This document shows, one piece after another, positions 48,731 to 62,380 of a stretch of DNA of 64,000 nucleotides. Position 1 is the stretch's first letter, and every line of letters starts with the position of its first letter. Source of the stretch: Medicago truncatula (taxonomy: Eukaryota; Streptophyta; Magnoliopsida; Fabales; Fabaceae); assembly GCF_003473485.1 (NCBI RefSeq), contig NC_053044.1, positions 2,306,501 to 2,370,500 of the forward strand, read 5' to 3'. The notes beneath the pieces were generated by a model. That model ran no database searches. It was not told the DNA's origin and saw only the letters and a program-made list of their open reading frames with translations. Position numbers and translations under genes: made by a program.

Positions 48731-48967
48731 TTAAGGATACTTTCTTTTTAGTCTCCATTCTTCATCAATGAAATGTATCGTCAAGCACATGTAACCTAGA
48801 TTATGATTTGACGTCCAACAATCAGTTGTCATACAAACATTAATGCTGCATTTTATGAACCAAGCCTTACACTTTTTCTTCTCATCCAAAAATAGTTGGT
48901 AACATTCACTTGCAAATAAGACCTTAGACGGCACCAAAAATCTATGTTCTAAAAGAATATTCATCAT
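48731..48967 (-). pseudogene. hAT transposase fragment (RICESLEEPER/BED type)
   Basis: A 78-codon open stretch ends CSINVCMTTDCWTSNHNLGY then MCLTIHFIDEEWRLKRK, the characteristic block around the first catalytic Asp of plant hAT transposases (TTDxWTS...YM.LTxHFID..W.L). The rest of the transposase is absent. It is not inside the hAT-like element at 46578-47916. Confidence 0.78.
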
Positions 48968-49403
48968 TCTGCAACTTTACAATATTCCATAATATGTTAC
49001 AAGTACAAATTTACAATATTCCATAATATGTTACAAGTTCAGCCACAACCCTCCAAGCTTTAACTGTTATAACCCACATAATTTCTTCGGTCTAAAACAT
49101 CTTCTTTATCTAATCTTTACCACATATCCAAGTGTACCATAAAACACGAAAATGATTATTTTTGCCTTATGTCCCCCTTTGGTAACTACCAAGGGAGAAA
49201 TGACTCCACACGTTAGATTTCCTAATCTTACTTCCCTCTCCCACAACTGCATTTTCATCACCTTCCTCAGCTATATTTACTACTAGTGTAGTAGTGATAC
49301 AAATTTGAAGAATTTGTGTTCATCAGAGGGTTTGCATTATCAGTTTTAGTTACCATATCTTTAAGCTATCCAATATTCACTATCAATTTTCTTAACTAAA
49401 CCT

Positions 49404-49870
49404 ATATACAACAACAACCAATCCTTATACAACTAAGTGGGGTTGGCTTCATGGATCAAACAACGCCATAATGTTCTATCATATATCATTACCCTCTCCG
49501 ACTCATTAATCTCTAGATCTTTCTTAATAGTTTCTCTTATAGTTTTCCTAGGTCTTTCTCTAGCTTTAGTGATTTGACTACCCTCTATTTGCTCTACTCT
49601 CACTACATAATCTATAGATCTTTTCTCTACATGCTCAAACCACGTAAGATGATTTTCCACCATCTTTTCTACGAATGGTGCTACCCCAACACCCTCTCTA
49701 ATGTTTTCATTTCTAATTCTATCATGTCTAGTCTTACCACACATCCAATGCAACATCCTCATCTCCACTATCCTTATTTTATTCTCGCGTTGATTCTTTA
49801 CCACCCAACATTTTGTCTCATACAACAATGCTGGTCGTACAACAACTGTATGATAAAATTTTCCTTTCAG
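49404..49870 (-). mobile_element. RTE-clade LINE 3' end
   Basis: The minus strand reads LYETKCWVVKNQRENKIRIV, EMRMLHWMCGKTRHDRIRNE, IREGVGVAPFVEKMVENHLT, WFEHVEKR and ERPRKTIRETIKKDL, ending ANPT and a stop. This is the C-terminal region of RTE-type reverse transcriptase. Downstream comes the typical short RTE tail with AACCCCACTTAGTTGTATAA then GGATTGGTTGTTGTTG. It is a 5'-truncated copy. Confidence 0.82.
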
Positions 49871-51719
49871 TTTGAGTGATAAAATTTCTAAGATAGCTTA
49901 TAGCTTATACAAAAATAATTAAACTTTTTTTTTTTTTTTCTACACTTAAGCGCTTATTTGAGCTATACGTTGCAAATAAGTTGTTTATCTAAAGAGGGAC
50001 AAGGTACTTTTTTTCCTTCCCAAATTTGTGTAATAAGATTTAAACAATTTGCAATATATCATGATATAAACAAACAATCACGGGCGAAACAATGAACATT
50101 GCTTTCACTAAATTAAAATAGAGATGAGGAAAAAGAAGGAACAGTAATTGAAAGTAATAGCTACAGCTACCTAAAGCTTTTCTGACGACAGAAAGGGAGT
50201 AGCTTCACTTCTTTGGGGGTTTCAGTGTCTTCTCGCGGCAGAGCTTGATTGAGGTCTTCTTCTTCTTCTTCTCAGGCCACCGCAACCAAGAATGGATTAT
50301 AAAATCAAGTATGGGTCGTAATGGTTCTAGAGGACAGGTGAGGTGAGTGACTCAAGTTAGTTAGGAACGTGAAGGGACCAGTTAGAGAAGGAGACACCCT
50401 CACCCTACTTGAGTCTGAAAGAGAAGCAAGAAGGTTGCGCTAGAGAAACTCAGGTTTGGTGTGGTACAGCATTCAATAAACAATTGTTTTTTGGGAATTA
50501 TTTAGTACTTCCTCGTTCAATTTTGAATAAAATTTTACTTTGACTAAAAAAAAAAATATTTCTTTATCTTTTTTATATTTAATCTTTTATATTATAAAAT
50601 ATCAACATTTTTTTTTAAATAGAAAAACTCATAAACGAATTCAAATCTTCATTATACAAATCTTCAAATAATAGATTTAATAATCCATTCTTTTAGAGGG
50701 GTGAATCTATTCCATCTTAAAGAAAGTTGTTTGAATCCTAGACTAATAAGCAAAATCAAAATTGTAAACTGATTTAAAAAAAAAACAAAAAAACCGCACT
50801 AAACCTAAATAATTGGATGTTTTAAATTTTCTTATTCCATATTCATTTTGTAAAATTAATTGAAACCGTATATATAAATTCTATAGTCATTTTTTTTAGT
50901 ATGATGAGATATTGTATTAATTTTTATTTTTTTAATAACAAATTAGCAAGTTAAAAGTTATATCAGTAAAGATTCCTGTTTTCTTCTCCCTCTCCAATAA
51001 GCCGGCCCTAATTTTTTTTTTATAGGTTTTCTCTTACAGTTTCTTCGTTGAGGGGTGGTTTTGGGTCAATTCTAAACCTGAATCAACCCTCTTCATCTTT
51101 TTCTCTCTATTTCAATCTAAATAAGTGATTTTCACATATATCTATATTTTTTTCTTTGTGATTTCATCATCTAAGTGTGGTGGTTTGTTATTCGTTGTCT
51201 AGTGCGGCGTTGTTTGATTCATATTGAAATATCGATTATTCAATCAAAGATTTGGGCGTCAACGTTGCAAATTCGGAGGATATGGATATTCCGGTCACTT
51301 TAATTTTATCATATATTTTTGTAGGCATTATTAACTTGGATGCTGTGAGTTTGTTCGCAGATTCATCCTTTACGTCTTTAGCGGTGTTAAACGATGTAAT
51401 CTCTCGATTTGAATGAATGAATATCATTTTGTTTTTGTCAAAAAAAAAAGTTATACTAGTATTTTATCCCTTGTCATGATTTGTACCATGTACTTTAACT
51501 CCTTAATTGGATTAGATCAAAATTTTAAACAAATCATCCAAACCAAACCATATTTTGTTTTAATCTTTAGATGAGATTTTTTTTCTTCTCAAAATTGCAT
51601 CGTGAGCATGGTTGATTAAATTTATACAATAAATACTATCTTAGACTCATGTGTCACATTTGCTCAAAAATAAAAAAGACCCATGTGTCACATTTGCAAA
51701 AATAAAAAATTGTACTACA
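49871..51719. other. Intergenic DNA, two unexplained less AT-rich islands
   Basis: About 49890-49990 belongs to the AAGCTTAT-type repeat. 50150-50470 is less AT-rich; on the minus strand it has leader-like CT-rich text and AAGAAGAAGAAGAAGAAG but no protein I recognise. 51000-51451 is another such island that ends in ATTTTGTTTTTGTCAAAAAA, like the 3' end of a poly(A)-tailed retroelement. Confidence 0.4.
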
Positions 51720-53900
51720 ATCAATGAATGAATTAAGGAAGCTGCATCTATATGACTCGAGCATCAGACTTCCCTCAACAAAATGGTTGTCTAACACTTG
51801 CTTTGGAATAACTTCTGCTTTTATCTATAACTCTAGTGGTAAGAAATGTTCCATCAGTTGTCAAGTTTTCTTCTTGAAATGGGAAACAAGAAATATCCAA
51901 TGTCCAGGAGCTTGCTAATAGAGCTGTAGCTAAAACACAACATTACCTATTTGTTTGAACACTTCATATGCTCCTTGGGTTGACCAACCAACATTAGTTG
52001 TGAACGATATGTCTGGACGAACCTTAAACTAAAACTTTATCTAATGAAAAAAACATATGCCCTGAATTTTCGTTTTTCAACTAGAAAACGCCTAAATCAT
52101 GTCTCCAGGTCATGTTAGTTACTTCAGTATGGCCATCACATTTAGGATGATATGTTATGCTCATCCTCAATTGAACTCACTGTCGTTTTAAGATTTTCTG
52201 GCATAAATTACTCATGAATGCACGAAAATTGTTGCTCACAGCATGGAATTTCATGCAATTGCACTACTTTTACAAAAATTGCAGGTAAGGAATGAGCAGT
52301 AAAATGACATTAGATAGAGATGAAGAGAGAATATTTGCCCAATTTGTCCACAATTACCTAAATAAGCATGTAATAAAATCCACACTGATATAAGCAACAG
52401 TTGCAGCAAACATTTAGGTGAAGCTGCCTAGGAGTATTTGTTTTTGTTGGCACACACGACAACCGATCGCAACATTCTACTCAAATAAAATGATTGCACA
52501 ATTTTGTAGTATTAAATTCCTGAGAGAACTTTTGAATCCATGCAGAATTTAGTGCAAGAACCAGTTTTCCCTTGTGATACAAGTGAGTATGCTCTTGGTA
52601 TATAATATGAGTGGGAATTGGGATCGTTTTCCATGTCGTCGTTATTTTGCTCAACTCAATACCAACATGATCTGGCCAAAATATCTTATAATTACTTGTA
52701 TCCCGATGTCTTCTTCCCTTTCCTTGAGAGTGAATCTATCACTCTATTATCTACAATCTTGAAGTCATACCCCCCATCAACTAAGCCACAACCGTTTTGT
52801 TGGTTTTGGCCGATCATTCTTCATTCATGTAGAATTTTTAGGCTCCTCTAATCCTAAAATATTGTACATTTCCACCAACCAGATATGGTCTTCAGTGTTG
52901 AATGGCCAAAACCAATGTTGTTTTATCTTTTTCACATATCAATTTATTAGAGATTAAAGTTGGAGCTATTGTCTAGCTAAAGTAGGCAATTGGTAGTCTC
53001 CCTAGCTGCAATCAAACACCCTTATCTAAAGCATCACTTTCTAAAGTAAGGCAAGGCCAACATTGTTGATGTTGCGAGTGCCTTCTACAACATTCTGAAG
53101 GCCTCTTCAACAATTGAGCTCCAACAAAAAAAACTTTCACCTAGTCAGTCAATGCCTAAGCATTCTTATCCTAGTCCTAGTTTTTAACAAATCGACAATA
53201 AAAGTCAGCTATTCACAAGAAGCTCCTTGCTTCTTTAACATCCTTGGGAATTGATCACAGTAAAATTTATGCAATTTAATGTGGATCCATAGATACCCCT
53301 TCCTAATAGTAAATCATCCTCTTAAAACTACATTTATTTCCATAAGCATAATATTGGTACTGTTGTGATGTTGGAAGGACCGCCTCTAAATCTGCAAATG
53401 TGTTGCCTAAGAGTTGTTGAAGATGAGAATATCATTAAAAAAACTAGAACAAACTTGCAAAGATAAGGTTGGAGCATTAGTTAACTCTAAAGCCATAACT
53501 ATGATGTTTTCAGTATATCATCCTAATGCATTTGAATTTGATAATATACCCAGATCGAAGGTCAATTTTGGATAAAGAGAATTTTCCATTGTAACTCACC
53601 GAACATTTGGAATTGGGTGTTGGTCAAGGATTATACACTTGCCATCCTTTTACTTAACCAAGATATCTGGACTAGAAAAAGGGTTGTAACTTGGTTAAAA
53701 ATTTCTGACTCAACAATTCTGCTACTTCTCAATTCCACTATTTTGGATATGAGGGTAATGGTAGGGTCTCGTATTTATAGGATCGTCGCCAAATTTGAGA
53801 GGAATGCGATCTACTCGTCTATTGTGTCTGATAACCCTTTTGGAATAGAGAAAACACCATAGAAGTCAACTGATAGTTCTTGCCGCCCCCACCCACCTAC
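51720..53900 (-). mobile_element. Decayed Ty3/gypsy retrotransposon pol region
   Basis: On the minus strand, fragments appear in the order of a gypsy pol: reverse transcriptase near 53480-53590 (SKIDLRSGYYQI), RNase H tail near 52730-52870 (DFKIVDNRVIDSLSRKG), integrase near 52080-52470 (VDFI, YHPKCDGHTEVTN) and the C-terminal end near 51720-51880 (VSHFKK, VIPKQVLDNHFVEGSL). Every block has stops and frameshifts. No LTRs were found. It is an old, dead insertion. Confidence 0.72.
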
Positions 53901-54684
53901 ACACCTACATCCTCATGTTACTAAACTTAACTTCACAAATTCAAGGAATAGCTAACTTTGAGTTTCCTTGAAGGCACACTACAACAATATTCTTCATAAA
54001 AGTCATGTTGGAAGTGCTCAAGTGATTCCACCCTAGGTTCCAATTCATGCAAACAATTCAGCTAAAAAAAAACTATATACTTTTAGTCATTTTTTCTAAC
54101 TGATTGCTTACCAGACCTAACTCCGCAATCCTTCTAGAATAATTTTAGTATCGGGGCTTCTAGGTTCCTATCAGGGACACTCCATAAGATCCTCAAAACT
54201 ATGAAACAAGGTACTGAGAAATGCATAAAAAACTGATTGTATGTAAATAAATAAAATAACAAATCAATAATCTACATTTGCTAATGCAAAATGTCACCCA
54301 TACATGCAATGCAGAAGACAATATATACAATGCGGGTACAAACCATACATTATATTGCAAAACCATATCAAAACTGTCAAATGCAAACTGAAATATATAA
54401 TGATAAAATCATAATAATATAGACAGAAACATGTAACCAAACAGCCTAACCAACAAAAAAAAAAACAAATTCACCAAACTCAAGCGGACCATTATACTGT
54501 ACTATGTGCTACCATCTTTAAACCTGAATGTAAACACACTGCACATAAAACTGACCCTATGGTGCCAGTGCCTCGATCGCAGTTTAGGGCATTTGTTGAC
54601 AGCATCACCTGTGACAATGGTAAATGCTTTTGTAGAAAATTAACACAATCTCCAAAATCCTCTCACTCGCCCCTTAAAGGGAAT
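53901..54684. other. Intergenic DNA and KH gene 3' flank
   Basis: 53901-54250 may hold further unrecognised retrotransposon sequence. About 54280-54684 is the probable 3' untranslated region of the KH gene. Confidence 0.4.
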
Positions 54685-57600
54685 TTAGCCCCTTGTTTTG
54701 GCCCTTTTCATACCAAGGCTGTTGTGGAAGGGCGAAACAGAACCAGACATGGGGGAACCCTCCTCGCGAAGAGTGCCATTGATCATTGCAAGTTCACGAA
54801 GCTGCTGCTTCTTGTAGAAATCATGGGATTCTTCCTGAAAGATAAGACAATAATTCAAACAATTAGATCAAACAGTTTCCCTATCAAGCTGTCCAATCTC
54901 ATACTGAATTCACAAAAACATACCACAGGCCTGAGCAAATCTTCGAGTATTTCACGCGCCTGCATCAGGCGAGCATCTATTATTTCAGCTGGTAATTCTG
55001 CCTCAACCAGAATATGGAGAGGTTCATTCAAATGCTCATAGCCAGGCTTCCCTCTCATCATTTCCTCCTACAAATATGATCAAAATTCGTTTACTATAAC
55101 TGTCTTACTATCCAAATGAAATCTATATACATTTAGAATAATTATAAGTGATAGATCTCTAGGTGAAATAAATGGAAAATATTCATCAGATGATGGAGAG
55201 AACACATTAGTTTGATATTATACAAGAAACACATTAACAATATCTTCTCATGTTCACAGTAAAGTAATTTTATCTCGGTACAAATAACAAAACTAAAAAT
55301 AATATGTTTATTTTTACCCTGGCTGTATCTTTAATGCTACCGCGACCCCTGATCAAGACACGGCACTCGGTGTTTGCTTCTACACGCTTTAGAGAGTTTC
55401 CTCTCGGGCCTAGGAGGCGACCAACAAAGTTAAACTGCAATCAACAAATATCTATTAGATTCTTATGTCGGAAAAAAAAAAATCTAGTGTTCATTAGGGA
55501 AGAGATGTGATCCTCCATACATTAGGAAATGAATCCACGGGTATATCCACTCTGATTGTCTTTTTGACAAGAAGACCAGACGAGCTACCTTGTGGACTCA
55601 GCCAGCTTGGTGTTGGTGAGGACTGTATCAGACTTGGCATCTGCATGTTTTCATTCTAATGTCAATTACATAAACAGATATGATTGTCTATTTACCGGCA
55701 TGCAGATGAACATGAATTTACTACTGTATCAGAGGCCACCAAAAAGGTTTGCACTAGCTGATCAAAATTCAGAAAACTACTCATTATTATAAATAAAAAA
55801 AATGCGAAGAATAACTAACTATCAACAGCCATAACATAAAAAATGCAAGTTATATCCTAACTATGTCAATGAAAGGATCAGGATGTCAGTAAATGATGGG
55901 TCGACATCTGCACTACAGATGATTTTGAACCATGATGGTATAAGATAGTTAACTCATTTCGGAAACTTAGCTAATAACTTAGCTTTGCATTACCTGTACA
56001 AAAATATAGAACTACAACCAGTCGAATGAATTTCATGAGTTAGTATAAGATGTAAAATTATGTCAGAATAATTTCTAAAGTACAGAATTAGATGGAAATG
56101 AAGTTATGTTAATGGTTAGTATCCGTACTTCTGATTGAAATCGTGATACCCATCCATTTGGATCAAGACCTCCCTTCGAAAACATTCCTCCTGCAGCCAG
56201 GGGGCTACCATGTTCAAGCCCACTTTGACCTAAAACTGATGCATTCCCCAAGATTGTCGTAACACGCAAAATTTCTGCTCCAAAAATGTCAGCATTTTCT
56301 TAACAAGTTAGCAGTCACTACAAAACCGATAGACAGCTTGGATGTTTGCTGAGTCAGTAAAGAATTATTGCTATCTCTATAAGTTAAAGCTTTTTATGGT
56401 AGTACTCGAGGCAGCAAGAAAAAATACATACAGTCAAGTGTCATGTTAATATTTAAATATATCAATAGAATAGACATTATACATAAAAATAAAAGACACT
56501 TCCAAGAAATCAGATCAGTGAACCATTGAAACAGTGTATTACAATTACCCAAAATTTAGTTTTAAACATCTTTAAAAAACTTAATGACATTTAAGGACTT
56601 GCTTTTACACAAACAGTTCAAATAGCTCGAACAATAACACCACACCATTACAATAACAAAAAGCAGCAATCACATAAACCGGAAGCCGGCAGGAAAATTA
56701 TCATTCCATTACTTTTTCAGAAGGAAGAAAAACAATTATAATATAGTAAATGGTTTTCACATAGAATCTCTACTGTTCAAAGAAGCAAAAGATGGCATCT
56801 AATTTTTTTCATTTTCTTAACATATAAAATATTAACAAAAGAAACACATCACTCAATTAAAAAGGAAAAATAAAGACTTGTGTTCAATTTATAGAACATA
56901 TCATACCCATCTGATCCAATCAGTGTAAGTTTGCAAGTTGAGGGAGAGGGGGAGGAGGAAATGAAGAAAATGATCGGGAAGGAAAGGGAAGAGGATAAAG
57001 GATTAAGTATTGGATGCTTAAAAAATTAAAATCCTTCTAATTTAATGTGTGCATGGATAATAATGCCTGACTTTTAACTATGATTAGGAGAGTAATATGT
57101 ATAATATTCTAAACCACCTGCCGCTCAATCTTACTCGGTCGATCAAAAAGTCATGTGACTTTCATAACTTGATTAACCAAAGTGTTGTCATGGCCATGGT
57201 GGACTGCGGTGGCAGATTTTGAGACAGCTGTCATGGCCAATTTGTGAAGGATGGCAGTGCCCTGGTGTTTTATGGAGGATTTTGGGCTTTCGGCCAGCCA
57301 CAATCGATAACACTGATTGACCGTGATTAAATTATATTAAGCCTTAAATGGGGTATGATCAGGAATTAAGATAATAGGTTTGTAACGGATTTTCTTAAAG
57401 GCGTATAAATAAGCAGTTTTCGCATCAAATTGAACACGATTCTTGCTACTACTGTACTCATCCACACTTCATCCTGTTGTTCCGCCCTCATCCAGGTGCG
57501 ATCTGTCAGTTCGTTTGTCATCTCTTATTGATTCAGTTACAAACTCACAGGAGCCCTTCAGAGCTCCGACATGCCTCCATCTAGCAGTAATCCGCAGCCC

Positions 57601-57845
57601 TCAAGGTGACATTGCCGCTAAACCTCTGTTCCCATTCTCTAGTTTCTTTGTCCAATGAAACTAAAGATTCCAAGTGTTTTTCTTTTTTAATGTCAGAAGA
57701 TGAATTGTTTCGGGTTCTGTTAGAAACCTAATCTCACTTCTCCGTCTTTGGTTTTTCTCTTTTTTCCTTTTGTGTTCTTATTTCATAATTACTATTACAT
57801 ATAAAATACACATCGATATAATATTATCATGATAATAATAATAAC

Positions 57846-57879
<34 letters not shown>

Positions 57880-59699
57880 GAACAATACGTTATGAATAAA
57901 AGATTATTAATTATAGAATAAATATCTTAACTTTTACTAGAAATTAAGTGATATACTTATATGTATTAATTATTATGGAGACTCGGGCTTCACCATACAT
58001 TTTGAGAAGGTAATCAGATCGCTTATTTCTTGGCAAACAGGGAACTCTGGTTAGCATGGTTTCGCCTCCGCCAAAGGTAGGACATTTACTTCTTGCGGAT
58101 AAAATGGGGGTAGTTCATTTACGGGAGGAGTAGATTTTAATCTACTTTACTTTTTTTCTTTTTATTTTTTCAGTTAGCACCCAGATAACGTTGATTACAT
58201 CATTAAGTTTTTTACTAAAATAGACTTCTATATTTTTAGTAGGGCTGTATGATCTGCGGCGTTGTGATCACACCATTAACAATCTTTCACTTCTCGCCCG
58301 ATCCTAAATAGGATCTCGATTTTTTATTACCTTGATCTCAAAAATTCAGTTCGACTTACTCAAGCATGAAACAGATAAATCAATTCACAAAACAAATAAA
58401 CCAATGCTCACAAGCCATAATATCTTGGTCGATAAACGAACAAACCATACATTGTTATTATTTATTTAGTTTTGAATTTAATTATACAGTTGATGGAACT
58501 ACATAATTAAATAAAATAAAATCCTTTAACATTTGAAATACAAAATCTTGAACAAATTTATTGATAAAAGTAGTTTCAATTTGCTTATAGAGCAGAGGAG
58601 TTGAATCCCATAAACTTCCTTGAATCAAACAAAAATAATTTAATCATACAAAAAATAAGAGCATCTAAAAACAATGAACAGTATTAGATTAGCATACAAA
58701 CAAGAAAAACACAGGGGAGGGGGTTATACCAGTAACGCTAATTTCACCACTACTTTGACAGTGAATCTAACCTTGGTTTAGCAATCGATAGCAGTGAGGA
58801 AGCACGGCCATGAAGGGACTAATCTTCTGACGCTCTCCCAATAACTCACTTAGATATCTGCAAAACAAAAGGAAAAAACCATGCAATGAGAATAGCACAT
58901 CGCAGCCATCCGTTATTCGCAAATATCAAACGTACACGTAATTAACTCTCAATAATCCACAAAAATTGATTTTTTTTCTATAAATAAACTCGATCATGAA
59001 CTGCAATTACAGCAAAGAAAAGGGAAGTGCTTTTACATATAATGAATTAGCAATAAAGCCAATTCATCTACAAATTCTCATTTCTCAACCCAAAAAAAAA
59101 AACTTCAACTCAACAACAAGATCAACTTATTTTTCACAAAGATCAAGCCATTTATACAAAAAAATCCACAGTAATCTAGACATAGTTACATGAATCAAGT
59201 AATATTCAACTCATCCATCGTGATATTTCATAAGCTCTGAAATCAAAATCATCAATGGCATGAACAAGGCATTATTCACCAAAAATTAGATCATGAAATA
59301 AAAATGAATAATTTGCATCAAAATGATGATGGATCTGATAAAATCAGTAAAAAAAATCAGATCATGTAATAAAAATCAATAATTGAAGCAATCAAATATA
59401 AATCCAACTATAGCAAGCAACAGAAATGAAGAAGGTATGACCCATTTGACCATAGAAAAATTTAAGAAATAACAATAACAAAGGTATAAGCTTTAACATA
59501 AAAAATTCAGCTTAACAATTAGAGTAAGATAGATCCTATAAAAATATGAAAAGGGTGAAAGAGAGAAAAGAGATATATACTGATCATGTTCAGAGATGAC
59601 AGATGAAGCAGGTGAACGAAGACCGGAGAGATGAGGAAGTGACTGTGATGGTGACGGCGGGAAAGCCATGTACCTGCCGGCGCCGGAGGAAGACATCAT
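54685..59699 (-). CDS. STAR/QUAKING-type KH-domain RNA-binding protein
   Basis: Seven minus-strand exons: 59699-59581, 58857-58772, 56274-56129, 55640-55521, 55434-55318, 55067-54924 and 54834-54685; 293 aa, phases consistent, all GT-AG. The N-terminus [20 protein letters not shown] is followed by the QUA1-like dimerisation segment [20 protein letters not shown]. The KH domain starts at about 144 ([20 protein letters not shown]), with the GXXG-type loop in [20 protein letters not shown] and RGRGSIKD, and a QUA2-like region [20 protein letters not shown]. The C-terminus ends [18 protein letters not shown]. It resembles Arabidopsis At5g56140/At3g08620 and rice SPIN1, nuclear RNA-binding proteins linked to flowering control. 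Two tandem ATGs begin the CDS; the first is used here. Intron 2 is about 2.5 kb and contains repeats. Confidence 0.94.
57110..57680. repeat. Repeat-like block in KH gene intron 2
   Basis: A less AT-rich segment containing GCCATGGTGGACTGCGGTGG and GGCCAGCCACAATCGATAAC (phrases common in legume dispersed repeats), then TATAAATAAGCAG at 57403 and a CT-rich stretch. It could be a promoter-bearing LTR or MITE fragment. No ends were defined. Confidence 0.4.
57834..57880. repeat. (AAT)n microsatellite in KH gene intron 2
   Basis: A run of AAT/TAA triplets with one CAATAA interruption. Confidence 0.85.
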
Positions 59700-59702
59700 C
59701 GA

Positions 59703-59777
59703 TCACTCTCTCTCTCTCTCTCTCTCTGAGATGGCTTTGGGAGAGAGAGTGTGTGTGTGGTTGGTATGTGTGTGTTT

Positions 59778-59816
<39 letters not shown>
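59703..59816. repeat. CT, GT and GA dinucleotide tracts in the KH gene leader
   Basis: On the plus strand ACTCTCTCTCTC (59705-59727) lies next to the start codon and AGAGAGAGAGAG (to about 59815) lies further upstream of the gene, with GTGTGTG runs between. The two outer tracts are complementary and could pair in DNA or in the leader RNA. Confidence 0.85.
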
Positions 59817-59824
<8 letters not shown>

Positions 59825-62380
59825 GAGTGAGGTTTTGTTGTCTTAAAAATGGATGCTTGGGTTTATTCCTTTTATGCATGAATGAATATTTTTACCAGCA
59901 GTATATCAAAGTTTAATTTATATAGACCGTCCATGTAAATAAATTTTACATAAACTTTTAATGATATGTTGTCGCATCAATTAAAAAGACACAACACGTC
60001 ATGTGTTTTGCTTGTCAAAAAACAACCATGTATTTTTAACTCTTAAAACAATATAGTAGACAATACTTGATTAGATGCATGTGTGAATTGATTGTGATGT
60101 AGTGACAATGTAATTTTTTTTTATAGGGACAATATAGTATTTTAATTTGTATCTATAATCTTTGTGTTTTCTCTTATTAATATTTAAATTCTTGTTGATG
60201 GTTGGGTAGTTGTTAATTATGAAAAGTAACAATATAGTGTGGAGCGATTGATAGGAAATTAACTCTTAACACATGTGGTAATGGTTTTAAACTTATGATC
60301 GATATGTTTAGAAGAGAATTTATTAAGATATGTGGGTACTTTAAATGTATCATTGTATTTTGAAGGATTACTTTCTAAACTACGATCGAAAAGATATTAT
60401 TGGCAATCGAAAAAATAGTTGGTAATTATAATTGATTTATTAAGTGAAATGAATTATAATTACACATTCGCATTTATTGTTTTTATTAAATTAGTATAAC
60501 TTTTTTAAATTTTAGATTGATATATCTTGGAGCGTACGTCATTGCACCGACAAAGAGAGATATATTCATGGGTGTTGCGTTATGACGTAAGTTAAATGCA
60601 TATCAAAGTAAAAAATCAAACTTATGAGTTTTTGTTGACGCAATCAAAGTTGTGAGTTAAGTTGAACGAATATGAGGTAAGCTAAATGCATAATCAAAGA
60701 GAAATATATCAGTAGATCGTTGCACATACATGCCTTCAGATTTGCAACATTGAAGATCTAGTTATTTGATTTAATTTGTAATTGATTGAAGTTGATATGT
60801 CAATCTGAACCAACCGAATACTACACTCGGACAGAAAATCAAGCAATGTCACATCAAGACGACGAAGAAAACAACGCCGCATTGAGAGAACAAAATCACA
60901 AGAAAAAAATATGGATAGAAGAAATTAGGGTCGACTCCATTTGTTGGAGGGATAATTGGATTCATGTTAACGATATGATATGTCATTTTGTGAATTGTGA
61001 TTGATGATCCTTGCTATGTTTAGCATGTTCATTTACGTTGTGTTAATTCTTTCTTTTAAGTTAAGGTGTATTGTAAGTTGGAATGGGTGTCACTGCATAC
61101 TGCATGAATAGACACGTGCATAGTTTGTTTGATTGCGCTGATTTTGTGAATAAAGAAACGTCATTAAAAGAAAGATAAAGAAGAAATAAGATATATGTCA
61201 CATTAGAATTATATATGAAATACTAAAGAGAAAAACCTTATGGTTCATCTACCTTTTTCATTTATTCATTTATGTGCAAAGAAAGACGACATATATATGA
61301 GTGTGTTTTTCTTTCTTTTTCCGTAACTTTCTTTGGTTATCTAATTGTTTCAACACTATGCCCACTCCAACTTATGAATGGAGATGAAATGAGTTTAGGT
61401 ATGACACATCAGTATTCCTTCTTATATACTTTCATAATTGATAAAAATAAAATAAAAAATACTCACACTCTGGCTCATACTCACATGGATAGTAGCATTC
61501 ATGTTTGTAGGAAACTATTAGAAATATAATTTGTTGTAATTTTTAGAGTTTTAATTCATGATTTATAAACTACATGTCACAGTGTTTTGACCAAGCGATG
61601 TTTTACTTAGGCCAAACCTTATTCTTCTGAATAATATTTGGTGTTGCTTTGACCATGATACTGTTTGATTTTTGGTATTATCATGCCTTACTTCCCCATT
61701 AGTAGGAACAACTAGTGTCACTTAATACAAAACGTTTTTTCTTCATTCTGATCAATATAATAAATAATAGTATACACAAATACACACTTGGGTAATTCAT
61801 TTTTTCTCCGTACACAAAATTCAATTTCTCTCCACCAATACCATTGAGTTCTTGGGTTAAATCATTTCAATGTTTATCAAATTCAAGTTGTTCTGTCACC
61901 TCTTATATGATTCATATCAGAGAAGAACCTGTTGTATCCTGGGAGGATAAGCACTTATGAGGCGGATAAATCCTTAAGGACAATGACTTCATCATGCCTC
62001 AGGTTATATAACGGTTTATTATTTTGCAGGTTACATATGAGTTGTTGGTGGAGAATGTTGATAGAGTTGTATATGTGCTTAGTTATACATCAATGTTAAG
62101 AGCATATAAGTTTATTGATCTCTCTCTTTTGCTTATATTTAATTGATATTTTGTATGTATGTGTTGATTATTATTTAGAGATAATTCTTATCACTAATTT
62201 ATACTGCATAATTACTCGTATTTGGACTTGTTATGTATACTTTATGTATAATAAATTGATAAATAATAAAATATTGATCATACAAAATATACCAACTAGG
62301 CAACTTCAATTACTATATAAATATGATTAGTATATTAATTAATAATAATGACTAATATGCAAACACGATCAATAAAAAGG
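59817..62380. other. KH gene promoter side and AT-rich intergenic DNA
   Basis: No supported coding region. At 60786-61004 there is an open stretch with a KKIWIEEIRVDSICWRDNWI segment that I could not assign. The remainder is AT-rich. Confidence 0.4.
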
